Below the pieces are notes generated by a model, which had not been told where the DNA came from, did no database searches, and saw nothing but the letters and a program-made list of their open reading frames with translations. From assembly GCA_003996215.1 (NCBI GenBank), contig QJPP01001844.1, forward strand, positions 1 to 64,000: a DNA stretch of 64,000 nt. The letters run 5' to 3'. The position numbers and the translations under genes are program-made. Source of the stretch: Jaltomata sinuosa (taxonomy: Eukaryota > Streptophyta > Magnoliopsida > Solanales > Solanaceae). Positions 38,197-48,975 of the stretch are shown here, in pieces; position 1 is the stretch's first letter, and the number at the start of each line of letters is the position of its first letter.

Positions 38197-38937
38197 TCCG
38201 AGAGGACCATTCAGATTTTGGAGGACATGCTTCGGGCCTGTATTCTTGACTTTGGAGGTTCATGGGATCAGTTTGTCCCCTTGGCAGAGTTTGCTTATAA
38301 TAACAGCTTCCATTCGAGTATCGGCATGGCACCTTTTGAGGCTTTGTATGGCAAGCATTGCAGATCACCGGTAGGTTGGTTTGATGGTTTTAGTTCTGGG
38401 CCACAGAGCACAGATTTGCTTTGAGATTCCTTAGACCGAGTCCGAGCGATTCAGGACAGACTTCGGGCAGCTCAGAGCAGGCAGAAGAGTTATGCTAATC
38501 GTAGGCTTCGTGCCTTGGAGTTTAGTGTCGGTGACTTGGCGTTTCTCCGTGTATCGCGCATGAAGGGCGTGACGAGATTTGGTAGGCGGGTCAAGCTTAG
38601 CCCCAGGTACATTGGGCCATTTGAGATTCTGCAGAGGGTTGGTAGCGTTGCCTATCAGTTAGCCTTACCCCCGATGTTTTCAGCTATACATCCTATATTT
38701 CATGTTTCGATGTTGTGTCGGTATGTCCCAGATGAGTCTCATGTGTTGCAGTGGGATTCAGTTCAGTTGGGTGAGGATTTAGCCTTTGTTGAGGAGCCGG
38801 CAGCTATTTTGGCCAGAGATGTCAGGAGATTGAGGTCTCAACTGATCCCGGTTGTTAAGGTTCAGTGGAGGCACAGTCCAGTCGAGGAGGCTACCTGGGA
38901 GACCAAGAGAGATATGCGGGCCCAGTATCTAATTTAA
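38197..38937 (+). pseudogene. Element C integrase C-terminus, chromodomain cut at the LTR junction
   Basis: Same frame as the preceding segment, so only stops interrupt it: TAG at 38194-38196 and TGA at 38422-38424. SERTIQ (catalytic Glu) follows the first stop. Beyond the second come the GPFEIL motif and HPIFHVSMLCRY, then VQWRHSPVEEATWE of the chromodomain-like tail. Coding sequence ends abruptly at about 38930. The last codons and stop belong to LTR sequence that begins with ATTTAAAAGTCGAAGG, present in the 5' LTR at about 31057. Confidence 0.88.
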
Positions 38938-41524
38938 AAGTCGAAGGTGGTAGAAAATTATATTATTATTACCTTTTCAAAATATTTTAACGGAGATAGT
39001 AAATTTAGTTATGTTGAAAATTATTATTATAATATAGTAGGTTTTGTTTGAAATAACTTTCTATGAATTATGGTATATTTAAAATATTATATTTATTTTA
39101 CCACGAACTTATGCAATACCCGAATATATATAACGGGCTAAAAATATTCTTTCAATAGTGCCACCTACACTCCACGTGGGAGTGGAGGGGTTGGCGACTC
39201 ATTGTTAACAACATAAGATGCTGCCACATATCCACTCATTAGCATATTAGCTAACTTAAGTGGCATTAATGGGATTAATGATCACTTTAGGCTTTTCATC
39301 TTTTTGGTTACTGTCAGATGGGTGGGCAATATAATCCTACTTGTTACTTTCAATTGCCAAAGGCAATTCTGAAGCCTTATCATGTATAAGCTTGCAAATA
39401 CGTGCTCACGTTAGTAAGGAATACTTTTCCTAGTCAAGTTATTCCATCCCAAATCCGATTCCGATTTAGTTTTGGATTTTCTCGGAGTGGTTCGAGCTTG
39501 GACATCATTGTTCTAGCAGATTGTCGTCGAAGGACAGGTAGGTTACGGTTTAATTTCCCTAGACTCCGCATATATAGAATAAAATTATATTAATGGACAT
39601 CCTTGGGTTGGTTTATTAGGTTGGTACCACAGACCTCGACCGCTTTATTCATGTCCGCCTACTTTTGTTCCTCCGTTGCTTGTAGTATTTGCCGATATAT
39701 TTTATTTACCCTTATGGTCCTGTGAGGCCTTGTTGACTCTGGAACATAGAAGGTGGGATTTTGGGAATGTCCGCGAGTCCCGAGCATAGAATTATCCTTC
39801 TAGGCTGGTTATGCTTGCTGAGTAGCTGTGGGCCTGTGCAGGGTCGATAGGTTGATTGTGAGCTGCGGGGCAGCTATTGTGTGTGATCATACCATTTCCA
39901 TGCATATAAAGAGGTTTTATCCATGTTTTACTATGGTTTTGGCTTCGGGCCTACTGACACTATTTTCTAAACCTTGCATGGCCCGGGGGGGCCGTTTTTG
40001 ATGGAAATAGTTTGGAAATGGTTTGATTTAACTTGTGAATTTCCTGGGTAAAAGAAAGTAAAATTATGTTTTAAATCACCAGTTTTACGATCCACGCTAG
40101 ACTCGGCAGGGCCGGGGTGCTAGTTGAGTTTTCTTGCTACTTGAGATGATTTTAGCCTCGGTCGGACCGAGCACCTGAGATGACTTTTTACTGTTTAGAC
40201 CCGGTTATGCCCGGGCACCCTTGGAGGGGTTTTTGAGACATTTTCCTACTACTTTAGTCCTGGACAGGGTCTGGGCATTGCATATTCGAGACTGGGTCCC
40301 TATCCTGATACCGGACTTGCTTCCGGACGACATGTTCTGATACTGAGTTTTAGTATGGGGTCTGGGACCTCCATGGACCTTGCCATCCGGGCCAGGGGCT
40401 ACAGGCTGCATGTGCCGGAGGAGGGGTATACGGTGGAGTTGAGGTATACGGGCAGTGTCCTTCCATGGAACCTACCTGCTGGGCCGGATCGGCGCCGGAG
40501 GAGGTACATACAGAGATACCATTTCACTTGAGATCTTTATGCATCATATCATTCATTATTTGAGGCTCCACCCTTGTTTGTTGTTTGTTGATTGTACGCT
40601 CCGGTAGTATGGGATGCCGGAGGGTTTGTTTTCACTTGTTTGTGTTCCTCGGTTGTATGGGCGGCAGGGGACTGTAGGTAGACTTTTGCTATTTATTTAC
40701 AGAATTGTTCTCTATTATGGATAAGTATGAGATTGGTATGATTAGTTGAGTTTGATTCATGTCTCTGAGCATGCCTACCATTACTCTTCCTCTCTTCTTC
40801 ATACACTTGAGGTTACCGGTATACCGTCCATTTTGTAAACTTATGTTATATACATTGTTATTGCAAGGACCCCAGGTGCGTTGTTTCTTACTTTCACATG
40901 TGCCTATGGTATGTATATTCTTCTTGCTAGCCTCACATGTGGTTTTGTTGATTTCCCTCTGGGCTAGTTTCGGTGTACCTTTCGTTGATTTCTGTGACTG
41001 CTTGCTTCTATTCTGTCTGTTACTACGTTTTTATCTTATATGTGCCCAGTCGGCCTATGATACCTACTGGGTACCTTATGCTTCGCATTTGGTGCTCACC
41101 CCTACCCCCTGCATCTTTGGGTGCAGACCCTAGTGTGGGCCATCGCTGTTAGATCGCTGTGATTCGTGCTTGGAGATATGTCGGGGACTACTTCAGACTG
41201 AGGGTGAGCTCTTGGCGATCGGAGCTTAGCTTTTGTTTATCTTTTGCTTCATGTACTCTATTACCATTCAGAGACATCTGTATATATTATTTTGGATTAT
41301 TTGCACTCCATGTAAGTAGTTTGGGCTCTATACTATGATACCAGGTCTTGGGGTTTGGTTTAGTTTCCGCATATGTATATATTTATATCCCTGCTATCTA
41401 TTTTATTCATCTTGTTCCCTTATTTGCTTGATAGTAGCCCATTACTAACTGTTCTGGGCTACGGGGATTGGTTCACCTACCGGGGGTTGTAGGTGCCATC
41501 ATGACCGAGAAATTGGGTCGTGAC
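38931..41524 (+). repeat. Second C-family LTR, missing its first ~415 bases
   Basis: Matches 31057-33818 of the 5' LTR and ends TTGGGTCGTGACA at 41524. The block at about 39135-39410 differs strongly from the corresponding 31345-31720, while flanks on both sides align well. That is hard to reconcile with two LTRs born in a single insertion. The right end sits inside the D-family LTR (TATCATCTAAACG follows here and occurs at 53345 in the complete D LTR). Confidence 0.85.
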
Positions 41525-42682
41525 ATATCATCTAAACGTTTTTCAACCAAATAGACGAATTTCCTTTTCAATTTTCTCGAACTTGAAAAGGTGAAATTTC
41601 TTATTTCAATCCTAAACATCAAGTAGATTAATCTAGTTACAGCATTAATCATAAGACGAGAGTTGATAGTCTCGAATCCTCGTAGTTAATCAAATTTCTC
41701 GGTTTTAATCTCTTTGTTCAAGCAAATTAAACATAGGTATGTCCTAATGTTTGCAACCACTATAAAACGTTAATAATGAATGATTAACAAGGTGACAACA
41801 TATAGATTGAACCTAATGCTACCCGAAATCTATATTGCTACTTTTGTCATGGCTCCCACAACCCTAGTTGTGGGACTTTTAGCCACTCATGCTTGCAAAA
41901 CGAAAGAATGAAGTAATAGTATTCATAATAATAAGAAAAGGTTCTTACAAAATAGATGAACACAAGCTTCAAGCTTTCCAAGAACAATAAGCCAAAATCC
42001 CAAGAACAATCGAAGAAGAAGAAGAAAACGTTTTTGTGTCGTGTTTTCTCCTCCCAAACTCGTCCAAAACCTCTCACAAAATATTAGTTAATCAGTAATT
42101 AAAATAACCCTAACACTAGGTATTTATAGCAGTCCAGGAAATAAAGTCCAAAAATAGAAATTTCGTAATCCCGCTTCGCCTTGACGGGTCGTCTGACGGA
42201 CCGTCATGCAAGTGACTGGCCGTCACTACAACCGTCGCCACTATCCAGTGCATGATCTCCATTAGCTCTAACTTGACGGCTTCCCTGATGGTTCGTCAGC
42301 CTGTTGACGGACCGTCACTTAAACCGTCGCCACTATCCAGTGATTCAGTGCCTGGCTGTCTCATCCTGACGGCTTGGCTGACGGTCAGTCACAGGTATGA
42401 CGGCCCGTCAAGCCAACCGTCACCCATATCCAGTGCCTCCTCTAGCTGCTGCCAGGCTTGGTGGCTCCCCTGATGGTCAGTCACCTGTGTGATGAGCCGT
42501 CAAGCCCTCTGTCATGCCTAACCAGTGTTACTTAGCTTGAGTATTTTTCACTCCCTTTCTATCCTTGTCTCCATTTCCTGCAAATACAACATAAAAACAT
42601 CAAAAACCACAAAGGTTGCTTAAAAACTTGCGAGTATTCTTAGTTAAAGGCGTCAAATGTGCCGTAGAATACCGGCACATCA
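41525..42682 (-). repeat. 3' LTR of element D (left ~330 bases missing)
   Basis: Aligns with 53345-54501 with a few percent substitutions. The minus-strand start is TGATGTGCCGG at 42682. It carries a GAAGAAGAAG run near 42013-42030 and a promoter cluster (42119-42515). No gene; the open frame at 41847-42077 is LTR sequence. Confidence 0.92.
42119..42515 (-). promoter_or_regulatory. LTR D promoter: TATA box with upstream GACGG/CCGTC palindrome cluster
   Basis: The complement of 42119-42132 reads CTGCTATAAATACC, a strong TATA box. Upstream on the minus strand from 42179 to 42515 lie about a dozen GACGG or CCGTC half-sites, many paired as TGACGGACCGTCA-type palindromes. The partner LTR repeats the layout (TATA at about 53939-53952, cluster 53999-54335). 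Confidence 0.65.
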
Positions 42683-42698
42683 ACACTCTCAACTTAAA
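42683..42698 (-). other. Polypurine tract of element D
   Basis: The complement reads TTTAAGTTGAGAGTGT immediately before the TGATGTGCC start of the 3' LTR. Position and the preceding GAGGACAAGCGAACA segment match the usual Athila 3' end from memory, though two pyrimidines interrupt the tract. Confidence 0.7.
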
Positions 42699-44082
42699 AT
42701 GTTCGCTTGTCCTCAAGCAACATGACAACAAAAACAAAACTGACGACTCAACTACGACGCTATAAAACATGTTTCTAGCAACCATGGCTAATCAATGATT
42801 CAAGCAATTCAAACCAAGCTCCCCCGGTAGTACAAACGTGTTCTGAAAAGCTAACTCATCAGGATCCAAGGGTGTCATTCCGATGTGACTGAACATTCTA
42901 CATATACATGACTCGCTATCCCAATGATCAGAAAGTAATATTGAAATCCCGATGCCCTCACTACAAGGAAGTCCCACACACAGAGTTTCGGGACTAAGTA
43001 AGACGCTGACGCTTACAAATGATTTCAAACAATGCACTTGCGATGCCATAGGCTTTCCCTTACTATTCTATTTCCATTGCTCAGAAAGTCGCTCAGGATC
43101 ACTACAGGACTTGTTTTGGCTTGTAATGAGGCTTCGGGTGTAGGTAGGGTACCTTTAGGGATTAGTGACTAGGCCCTCCTTGGAATCGTTGACCTACTAT
43201 TTCCACTAGACTATCTTCCTCCAACCTTATTTGCCTTTTATTTCCTTCTTTCTAGCAACGGATACGGTCATTTATTAAGACAATTCCCCTTCTTTTTTTT
43301 CTTTTTCTTTTCTTTTTCTTCCTAGGCATGCACCCGCACTTTTCCATTCTATCCACAACCCATCTTTTCGCTCCTATTTTTCTTCTTATCAATTTCCCGC
43401 TACAGTAGTCACCCTCAACTTAGGTTGATTGCCTGAGTTGAGGTGCATGATGTCCAAGGGGGAACTGGGGCCAAAATAGGGATTCTAAGATTAAAAGGGA
43501 CGGTGATAGGGTATAGAAAGAACGGGGTCAATCAAGGCTCAAACAGGGATCAAATGGATTATTAACATTTGGTCGGTTTTTAAGTGGACTACACACAAAA
43601 AGGGCATGTGATCCTTTCCTAAGCAACTAGCTTTCAATTTCAACGAAATAGACCGGACAAGTTCTAGATGCATGCACAGAGTAATAATTTCAACAAAAAG
43701 CTCACACGCACTTCGCATCAAGAAACCATACCACTACCAATCATTGAAACAATAGTTCAGCCTAAACAAGATCATTCTTCGCACATGCATACAAAGACAC
43801 TCAAGGATCCATAACAATTAATTTTTCACACACAAGTACAAAAAGCAAGCTCCTTTTTATTTTAACCATTCACAGCCATGCTTGCTACAACATCACACAA
43901 CAATAAAAGCCAAAACAACCTAAACATGTCGGTTCTACTAGATAGCACACCGAAGGAAAAGAAGCACGACAACAAAAACCTTCGGTGGTAATACCCCTAC
44001 CCCCAACAAAAGAATCTAGCATTGTCCTCAATGCTCATCGAAACAGATATACAAAACAAAGGAATAGGGGTACCTGTGAAGC
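42699..44082 (-). other. 3' non-coding region of element D, with 40-nt purine tract
   Basis: About 1.4 kb between the third ORF and the polypurine tract, with no frame of recognisable type. The plus strand at 43284-43323 is an unbroken 40-base pyrimidine run, so the element's sense strand has an unbroken 40-base purine tract about 600 bases before the 3' LTR. Nothing else was recognised. Confidence 0.6.
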
Positions 44083-46004
44083 CTAGGCTTCGGGATGTGG
44101 AATAGTGATACTGGTTTTGGCTGGCGTACTCATCTCATCAACATCTGGAGTCTCTACAGACTCCGGTACTACATTGGATGATGCCCCACCTGCTTGGGCA
44201 CACACTCTTTCCTGTCGCAGCTGCTCGTCTACCACCGACCGCTACTTTGCAACCTTTAACGCATCCTCCTCTGCTGATTTCTTTCTGTGCTTTCTCTTTT
44301 TTGACTTCTTTACCTCACTTTCACCTGCTTGGGGTTCATTAATTCTCAGTGGCCGACCCATCAAATCCACTATCGTGGTTTCTTCTTCCAAGTCCACGAA
44401 ATTCAAAGTCTTATCATAAGGCGCTTTTTCTTGCTTGTGGGCGGTGATTTCATCCTTTACCTTTTTCAGTTCCACATCAAATCTTGCCAGGTCCGGGATG
44501 CTCATTTCATTTAGCCTTGCCTCCATCCGGGTTTCCATAGCATCAACCCTTGCACGCAGCCCCTCAAATGGCTTCAGAGCCTTCCATATTACTTCATCAA
44601 TGGTGGGCTTTAACAAGTCCGTCCAAGCGGCAATTTGTTTATCCATCTGTTTCTGCTTCTGCACTATTTTAGCAAAATTTTGGGGATTCATGTGATATTT
44701 CGGTGGTAGAGGAGGCCTTGCTGCAGTGCCAGAGCTTTTGGCAGTAGCTCTAGTTATTTGTGAAGTCTTCGGATCAAACACCGCAAGTGGCATCTTTGTG
44801 CCTGATGGAGTGTCGGTCGCCTCGGAGGTGGTTGTGGTTGGTTCCTCAAAAATCTGAGGCTTATGAATCCTCATGTCAAACTTAGTGTCATCCTTTGATT
44901 TGTCAATATTTTACTTGGATGACGCTGTCACTTGATCATCAATACCATCTAATATCGGTACCTCTGCACACCTGCATAATTCAGTAACTAGAAATGGGAA
45001 CAGCAAAGAAGAAGTAGTTTTCATAGCCCTGGTCCGCATCTCATCTGCAATTATCATTTCGAAATTGATGACGTACCCGGCTATCAAACTTGCCACAAGG
45101 ATGGCTCTTCCCTCATCCAGATTAGCATCTCCACCTGTAGGAAATAGCCTGTACCGCACAAGAGCCCACCAGAACTTTGCTACGAAGCTTAGTGATTGCT
45201 TCGATATTCATCCCCTCTGAGTTAGCCAATATGGTGAGCCATCAGTCAATGTCCGTGCTAACCATGGTCTCTGCGAGTATGTGTTGGCAATCTTGTCATG
45301 AAACTCTGGCATATCAGGTGTAGGAATGTATTCAGGGTCGAAGAGGACTCTGTTAATCGTCTCTCGGGAGATGTTTACTTGTTTACCCCGAACTGGAACC
45401 CTGTCCTGCCTTGGTGCTGATTTAACCCCTTTTCCTTTCTCACATTTGCTCTCTAACAGTGCCAAATAGTTGGCATAGAATTCCCGGACTAGTTCTTGAT
45501 AATAGAATCCCGGAAGTGAGCTCATCCACTCAAGATGGTATCTCTGAAACTGTTCCTGAAGAACTGGGTATTCTGGCAGATCCGTGGTAATAATTTTCAC
45601 TTCTTCAGTTATCGGTCTTTTGTGGCTCCTCGACTTTGTTTTGGTAAGACCGTCAAGATAGTGCTTCCGGTCACCTCAAGTGCCCACCGGATCGATTCTC
45701 TATCCATGGGTGCCCTCTCTGCATTTTTGGTGGCTTCAGTACCACTTACATCTTTCGAAATGGAGCTGGCGCTACCACTTTCTTCAGATCCACTATCACT
45801 CCCCGACCTACTGCTATATGACCCACTCTCCTCTTCAGACTGGGAGACTTGGGTGTTTCTTCATTTGGATAGCCTAGTCTGGTAGGCCGGGGCTTCAACT
45901 GCTTCTTCTTCGCTACCCGATTCATCTACTAGGGTCCGAGTGGTAGCGGCTCTTTCTTTCCTCTTTTGAGCTTGACCGCGAGGTGGTTGTTGTTTGGGAG
46001 CCAT
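44083..46004 (-). pseudogene. Element D third ORF: plant retroelement protein of unknown function
   Basis: The start is ATG at 46004 (MAPKQQPPRGQAQKRKER), four bases after a good splice acceptor. An acidic, serine-rich N-terminus (DESGSEEEA) precedes the conserved middle (45600-44911: WMSSLPGFYYQELVREFYAN, then VNISRETINRVLF and RYRLFPTGGD). This resembles the 'putative plant transposon protein' family common in Solanaceae databases. The C-terminus has a coiled-coil-like stretch and a lysine cluster (KKSKKRKHRKK) that could be a nuclear signal. Roughly 640 codons from 46004 to 44083, with one frameshift between 45861 and 45600 and stops at 45208, 44911 and 44242. The function is unknown. It occupies the place of the env-like ORF in Athila, but no signal peptide or membrane segment was seen. 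Confidence 0.7.
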
Positions 46005-46008
46005 GTAC

Positions 46009-46527
46009 CTGCACGGGAACAAGTTCAAACACATGAGAATAGGAAAACACCAAGCAAATGCCACTGTCTCGGAGTGACGGTTTGGGTGACGGTCAGTCAC
46101 AGGGGTGACGGACTGTCACACCGGTCGTCACTCTTAGACAGTGAAACTATTTATTGCTGACGGCTTAACTGATGGTTTGTCACATGTGTGACGGGCCGTC
46201 ATGCCAACCGTCAGACTGAGACAGCATCAACCGTGGATGTTTTACTCTCTTTGAGGCATTTCCTCGAACACTTTGTGTTCTATTAGTGGTTTTCCCACTC
46301 TTTGTGGGATTTGGTTTCACAAAGTCACCATCCATAATCTATTTAATCCCATGGGTTACTCAAGATTTCACCCATGTCAAATTTACAATTTCAACAACAA
46401 CAACACCCATACCCAACAACATTCACATCATCATAATTCCACAAATATACAAAACCAATAATTTCCTCCTTTTATTCCGTCATAATACTAATCAACAATT
46501 CAAACGAAGAAGAGTTTAGAATCATAC
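46009..46527 (-). other. Candidate intron before the element D third ORF
   Basis: On the minus strand a donor CCAAG/GTATGAT lies at 46528/46527, and an acceptor with a pyrimidine-rich approach, CTTGTTCCCGTGCAG, ends at 46009, four bases before the ATG. A second donor with a full consensus match (CAG/GTAAGT) lies upstream at 46870/46869. The intron contains a GACGG/CCGTC cluster (46075-46215). Splicing is inferred from sequence only. Confidence 0.45.
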
Positions 46528-46780
46528 CTTGGATTTGTTAGTGAGAAGAAAACTTCTACTCCTTTTTGATTTACACAAACCGATGGACAACACTATTCTT
46601 CAACGGGAAATTATTGGTTCTTGCGTTTTGGACGACTAGCGAAAAAGGGACGATGGGGATGTGGGATTTGCTTGGGGAAGAGGGTATTTTGATTTTAATG
46701 GAGGGTTGGAGTTTGAGAATAGAATAGGAGTGGGAAGATGAAGAAGATGAAGTAATATGAAGGAAAGCGAGGGAACCGTT

Positions 46781-47115
46781 TCAATATATTTAAACGGGTT
46801 TAGGTGCGTAGCAGGTCGAGTTGGTTTTGGGTCGGGGCGATACCAACTTTAAAAGAAAAAAATACTTACCTGATGTGGTGACCCTTATGACGGTCTGTCA
46901 ACCACCTGGCGGCCCGTCATTTGGTGCATCTTGCATAAACAGTGACCCCCTTTTTGAGTGCCTTGGTGACGGCCTGGAATGACGGTCCACCAAAGCTGTG
47001 ACGGTCCGTCACTCTCACCGTCACCACCAAACAGTGGAGATAAATATTTGCTCAACTGTGATGGTTTGTTTTGTGGTCCGTCACTCAGTTGATGACCCAC
47101 CAAAAGGACCCGTCA
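46781..47115 (-). promoter_or_regulatory. Candidate internal promoter of element D
   Basis: The complement of 46781-46797 reads CCGTTTAAATATATTGA, a TATA-like site, followed on the minus strand by CT-rich sequence (46770-46540) resembling a plant 5' untranslated leader. Upstream, 46885-47115 holds a GACGG/CCGTC cluster like that of the LTR, including the perfect palindrome GTGACGGTCCGTCAC at 46998-47012. It lies between the integrase stop (47293) and the third ORF (46004). Confidence 0.45.
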
Positions 47116-47292
47116 CCCGTAGACAGAACACACTGTTATTTCCACCTTTTTGTACCTGCACACTCAACACACCAATTAACCAATTCTAACAAAACAATTT
47201 TTCCTAAGAGCATAGTACAACAACAATTCATGGGTTGCCTCCCATACAGCTCCTGATTTAACATCGCGGCATGATGAGGGTATCTTGATTAC

Positions 47293-48930
47293 TTAGACTT
47301 CATCAAGATACACCAAAGACAGACTATTTACCTCCTCTGGGAGGCCCAGATATTGCTTCACCCTTTGCCCATTGGCTTTGAACAATTCACCATCCGTATT
47401 TTCGAGTTCAACTACGCCGGATGGAAATACTTGGTGTACTTTGAATGGCCCGGACCATTTGCATTTGAGTTTTCTGGGAAATAATTTGAACCTAGAGTTG
47501 AACAACAATACCAAGTCCCCAACTTTGAACTCCCTTTTCTCAATTCTTCTGTCATGGTATAGCTTCATTCGTTCCTTGTAGAGAGCGGATCTCTCATATG
47601 CTCGCAATCAGAACTCATTCATCTCATTCAATTGTTCCAACCTTAGTTCTGATGCATCTTTCCAACTGAGATTTAACTTTTTGAGCGCCCAAAGGGCTTT
47701 GTGCTCAAGTTCCACGGGCAAGTGACAAGCTTTACCAAAAACAAATTGGTAAGGAGACATACCTATTAGCATTTTAAACGCTGTTCGGTACGCCCAGAGT
47801 GCGTCATCCAGCTTTCTTGCCCAATCTCGCTGGTTCACATTCACAGACTTTGCCAATATCTATTTAATTTCACGGTTCGACACTTCGACTTGCCCACTTG
47901 TTTAGGGGTGATAAGGTGTGGCTACTTTGTGTTGCTTCACCCCATACTTTGCTAGAGCAGCCTGGAACACCTTATTGCAAAAATGTGACCCTCCATCACT
48001 TATGATTGTGCGAGGGGTGCCAAACCGAGCAAATATGTTTCTTTTTAGAAAAGCCACCACACTCTTCCCTTTGTTATCGGCCAAAGCAACCACCTCTACC
48101 CACTTTGAAACATAATCAACCGCAACCAAGATGTAACGGTTCCCAAAAGAACTGTCAAAAGGGTCCATGAAATCTATCCCCCATACGTCGAACAACTCAA
48201 CCTCCAAAATAGTGGACATTGGCAACTCTTGTCGACAAGAGATTGCTCCTCTTCGTTGGCATTGATCACAGAATTTGGAGAATTCATATGAATCTTTCTG
48301 AATTGTCGGCCAATAATAACCACATTGTAAGATTTTTCGGGCAGTTCGATTACCCGCCTGATGCCCTCCAACTGGGGACGAATGAAAAGCTTGCAAGATG
48401 CTTGTCATTTCCACTTCTCGTACACATCTCCTTACTATGTTGTCAGCACACAATCGGAATAAATACGGCTCATCCCAAAAAAACTTACTTGCATCATGGA
48501 GGAATTTCTTCCTCTGGTGGAAGTTCAAATCTTCCGGGATCATGTCACTCACCACATAATTTGTGAAATTGGCGTACCAAGGCACCATATCAAGTGACGC
48601 GGCCAACACCTGCTCATTCGGAAATGCATCCTCAATCTCCGGTTCATCTCCTACTTCCTTTTCCCTCTCAAGCCTGGACAGATGATCCGCCACCTGGTTT
48701 TCACAACCTTTCCTATCTTTAACTTCAAAGTCAAATTCCTGCAACAATAACACCCATCGTATTAGTCGAGGCTTTGCATCCTTCTTGGTCATTAAATACC
48801 TCAAGGCTGCATGATCTGTGTGCACCACCACTTTTGTACCAAGTAAGTACGCTCTGAATTTCTCAAAAGCATATACAACAACCAGTAGCTCCTGTTCTGT
48901 CACCGTGTAGTTCTTTTGCGCCCCATTCAA
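47293..48930 (-). pseudogene. Element D RNase H end and integrase
   Basis: One reading frame continues from RT through this region. RNase H residues lie in YTVTEQELLVVVYAFEK, VVHTDHAALRYL and VADHLSR (48910-48650). The integrase zinc region has FHSSPVGGH and CDQCQRRG (about 48385-48250). Catalytic Asp residues are in VWGIDFMDPF (48190) and IISDGGSHF (48010). Glu lies in the segment just beyond the stop at 47902-47904. The C-terminus (47607-47293) has KWSGPFKV and ends naturally at 47293. Stops at 47902, 47860 and 47608 are the only interruptions. Each could arise by a single C-to-T change. Confidence 0.9.
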
Positions 48931-48975
48931 TGCCTTACTAGCATAATAAATGGAGTGAAAAAATTTGTCTCGCTT

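Larger units (their letters stand above)
30643..38930 (+). mobile_element. Element C: Ty3/gypsy chromovirus (Tekay/Del-like), 3' truncated
   Basis: A full 5' LTR (30643-33818), an initiator tRNA-Met primer site (33821-33832), gag and a complete pol order follow on the plus strand. The pol tail is cut inside the chromodomain-like end at about 38930 and is joined directly to the interior of another C-type LTR, so polypurine tract and own 3' LTR are missing. No matching target duplication was found (GTATG before, TATCA after 41524). The coding frames carry few breaks compared with element B, so it is probably a younger copy. Confidence 0.9.

Noticed and set aside
35393..38937. Endogenous plant pararetrovirus as an alternative for RT/RNase H regions
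   Set aside because: Presence of integrase, LTRs and a chromodomain-like tail places these elements in Ty3/gypsy; no movement or coat protein signature was seen.
41847..42077. 76-codon minus-strand frame just downstream of the LTR D TATA box
   Set aside because: Low-complexity Phe/Tyr-rich product from LTR leader sequence, and the other LTR copy differs in frame quality.
42252..42473. 73-codon plus-strand frame with a near-identical copy at 54071-54292
   Set aside because: Apparent conservation is only LTR duplication; the frame runs antisense through the GACGG/CCGTC cluster.
46286..46519. 77-codon plus-strand frame ahead of the third ORF
   Set aside because: Antisense to the candidate intron, low complexity (Thr/Asn/Ile runs), no family likeness.
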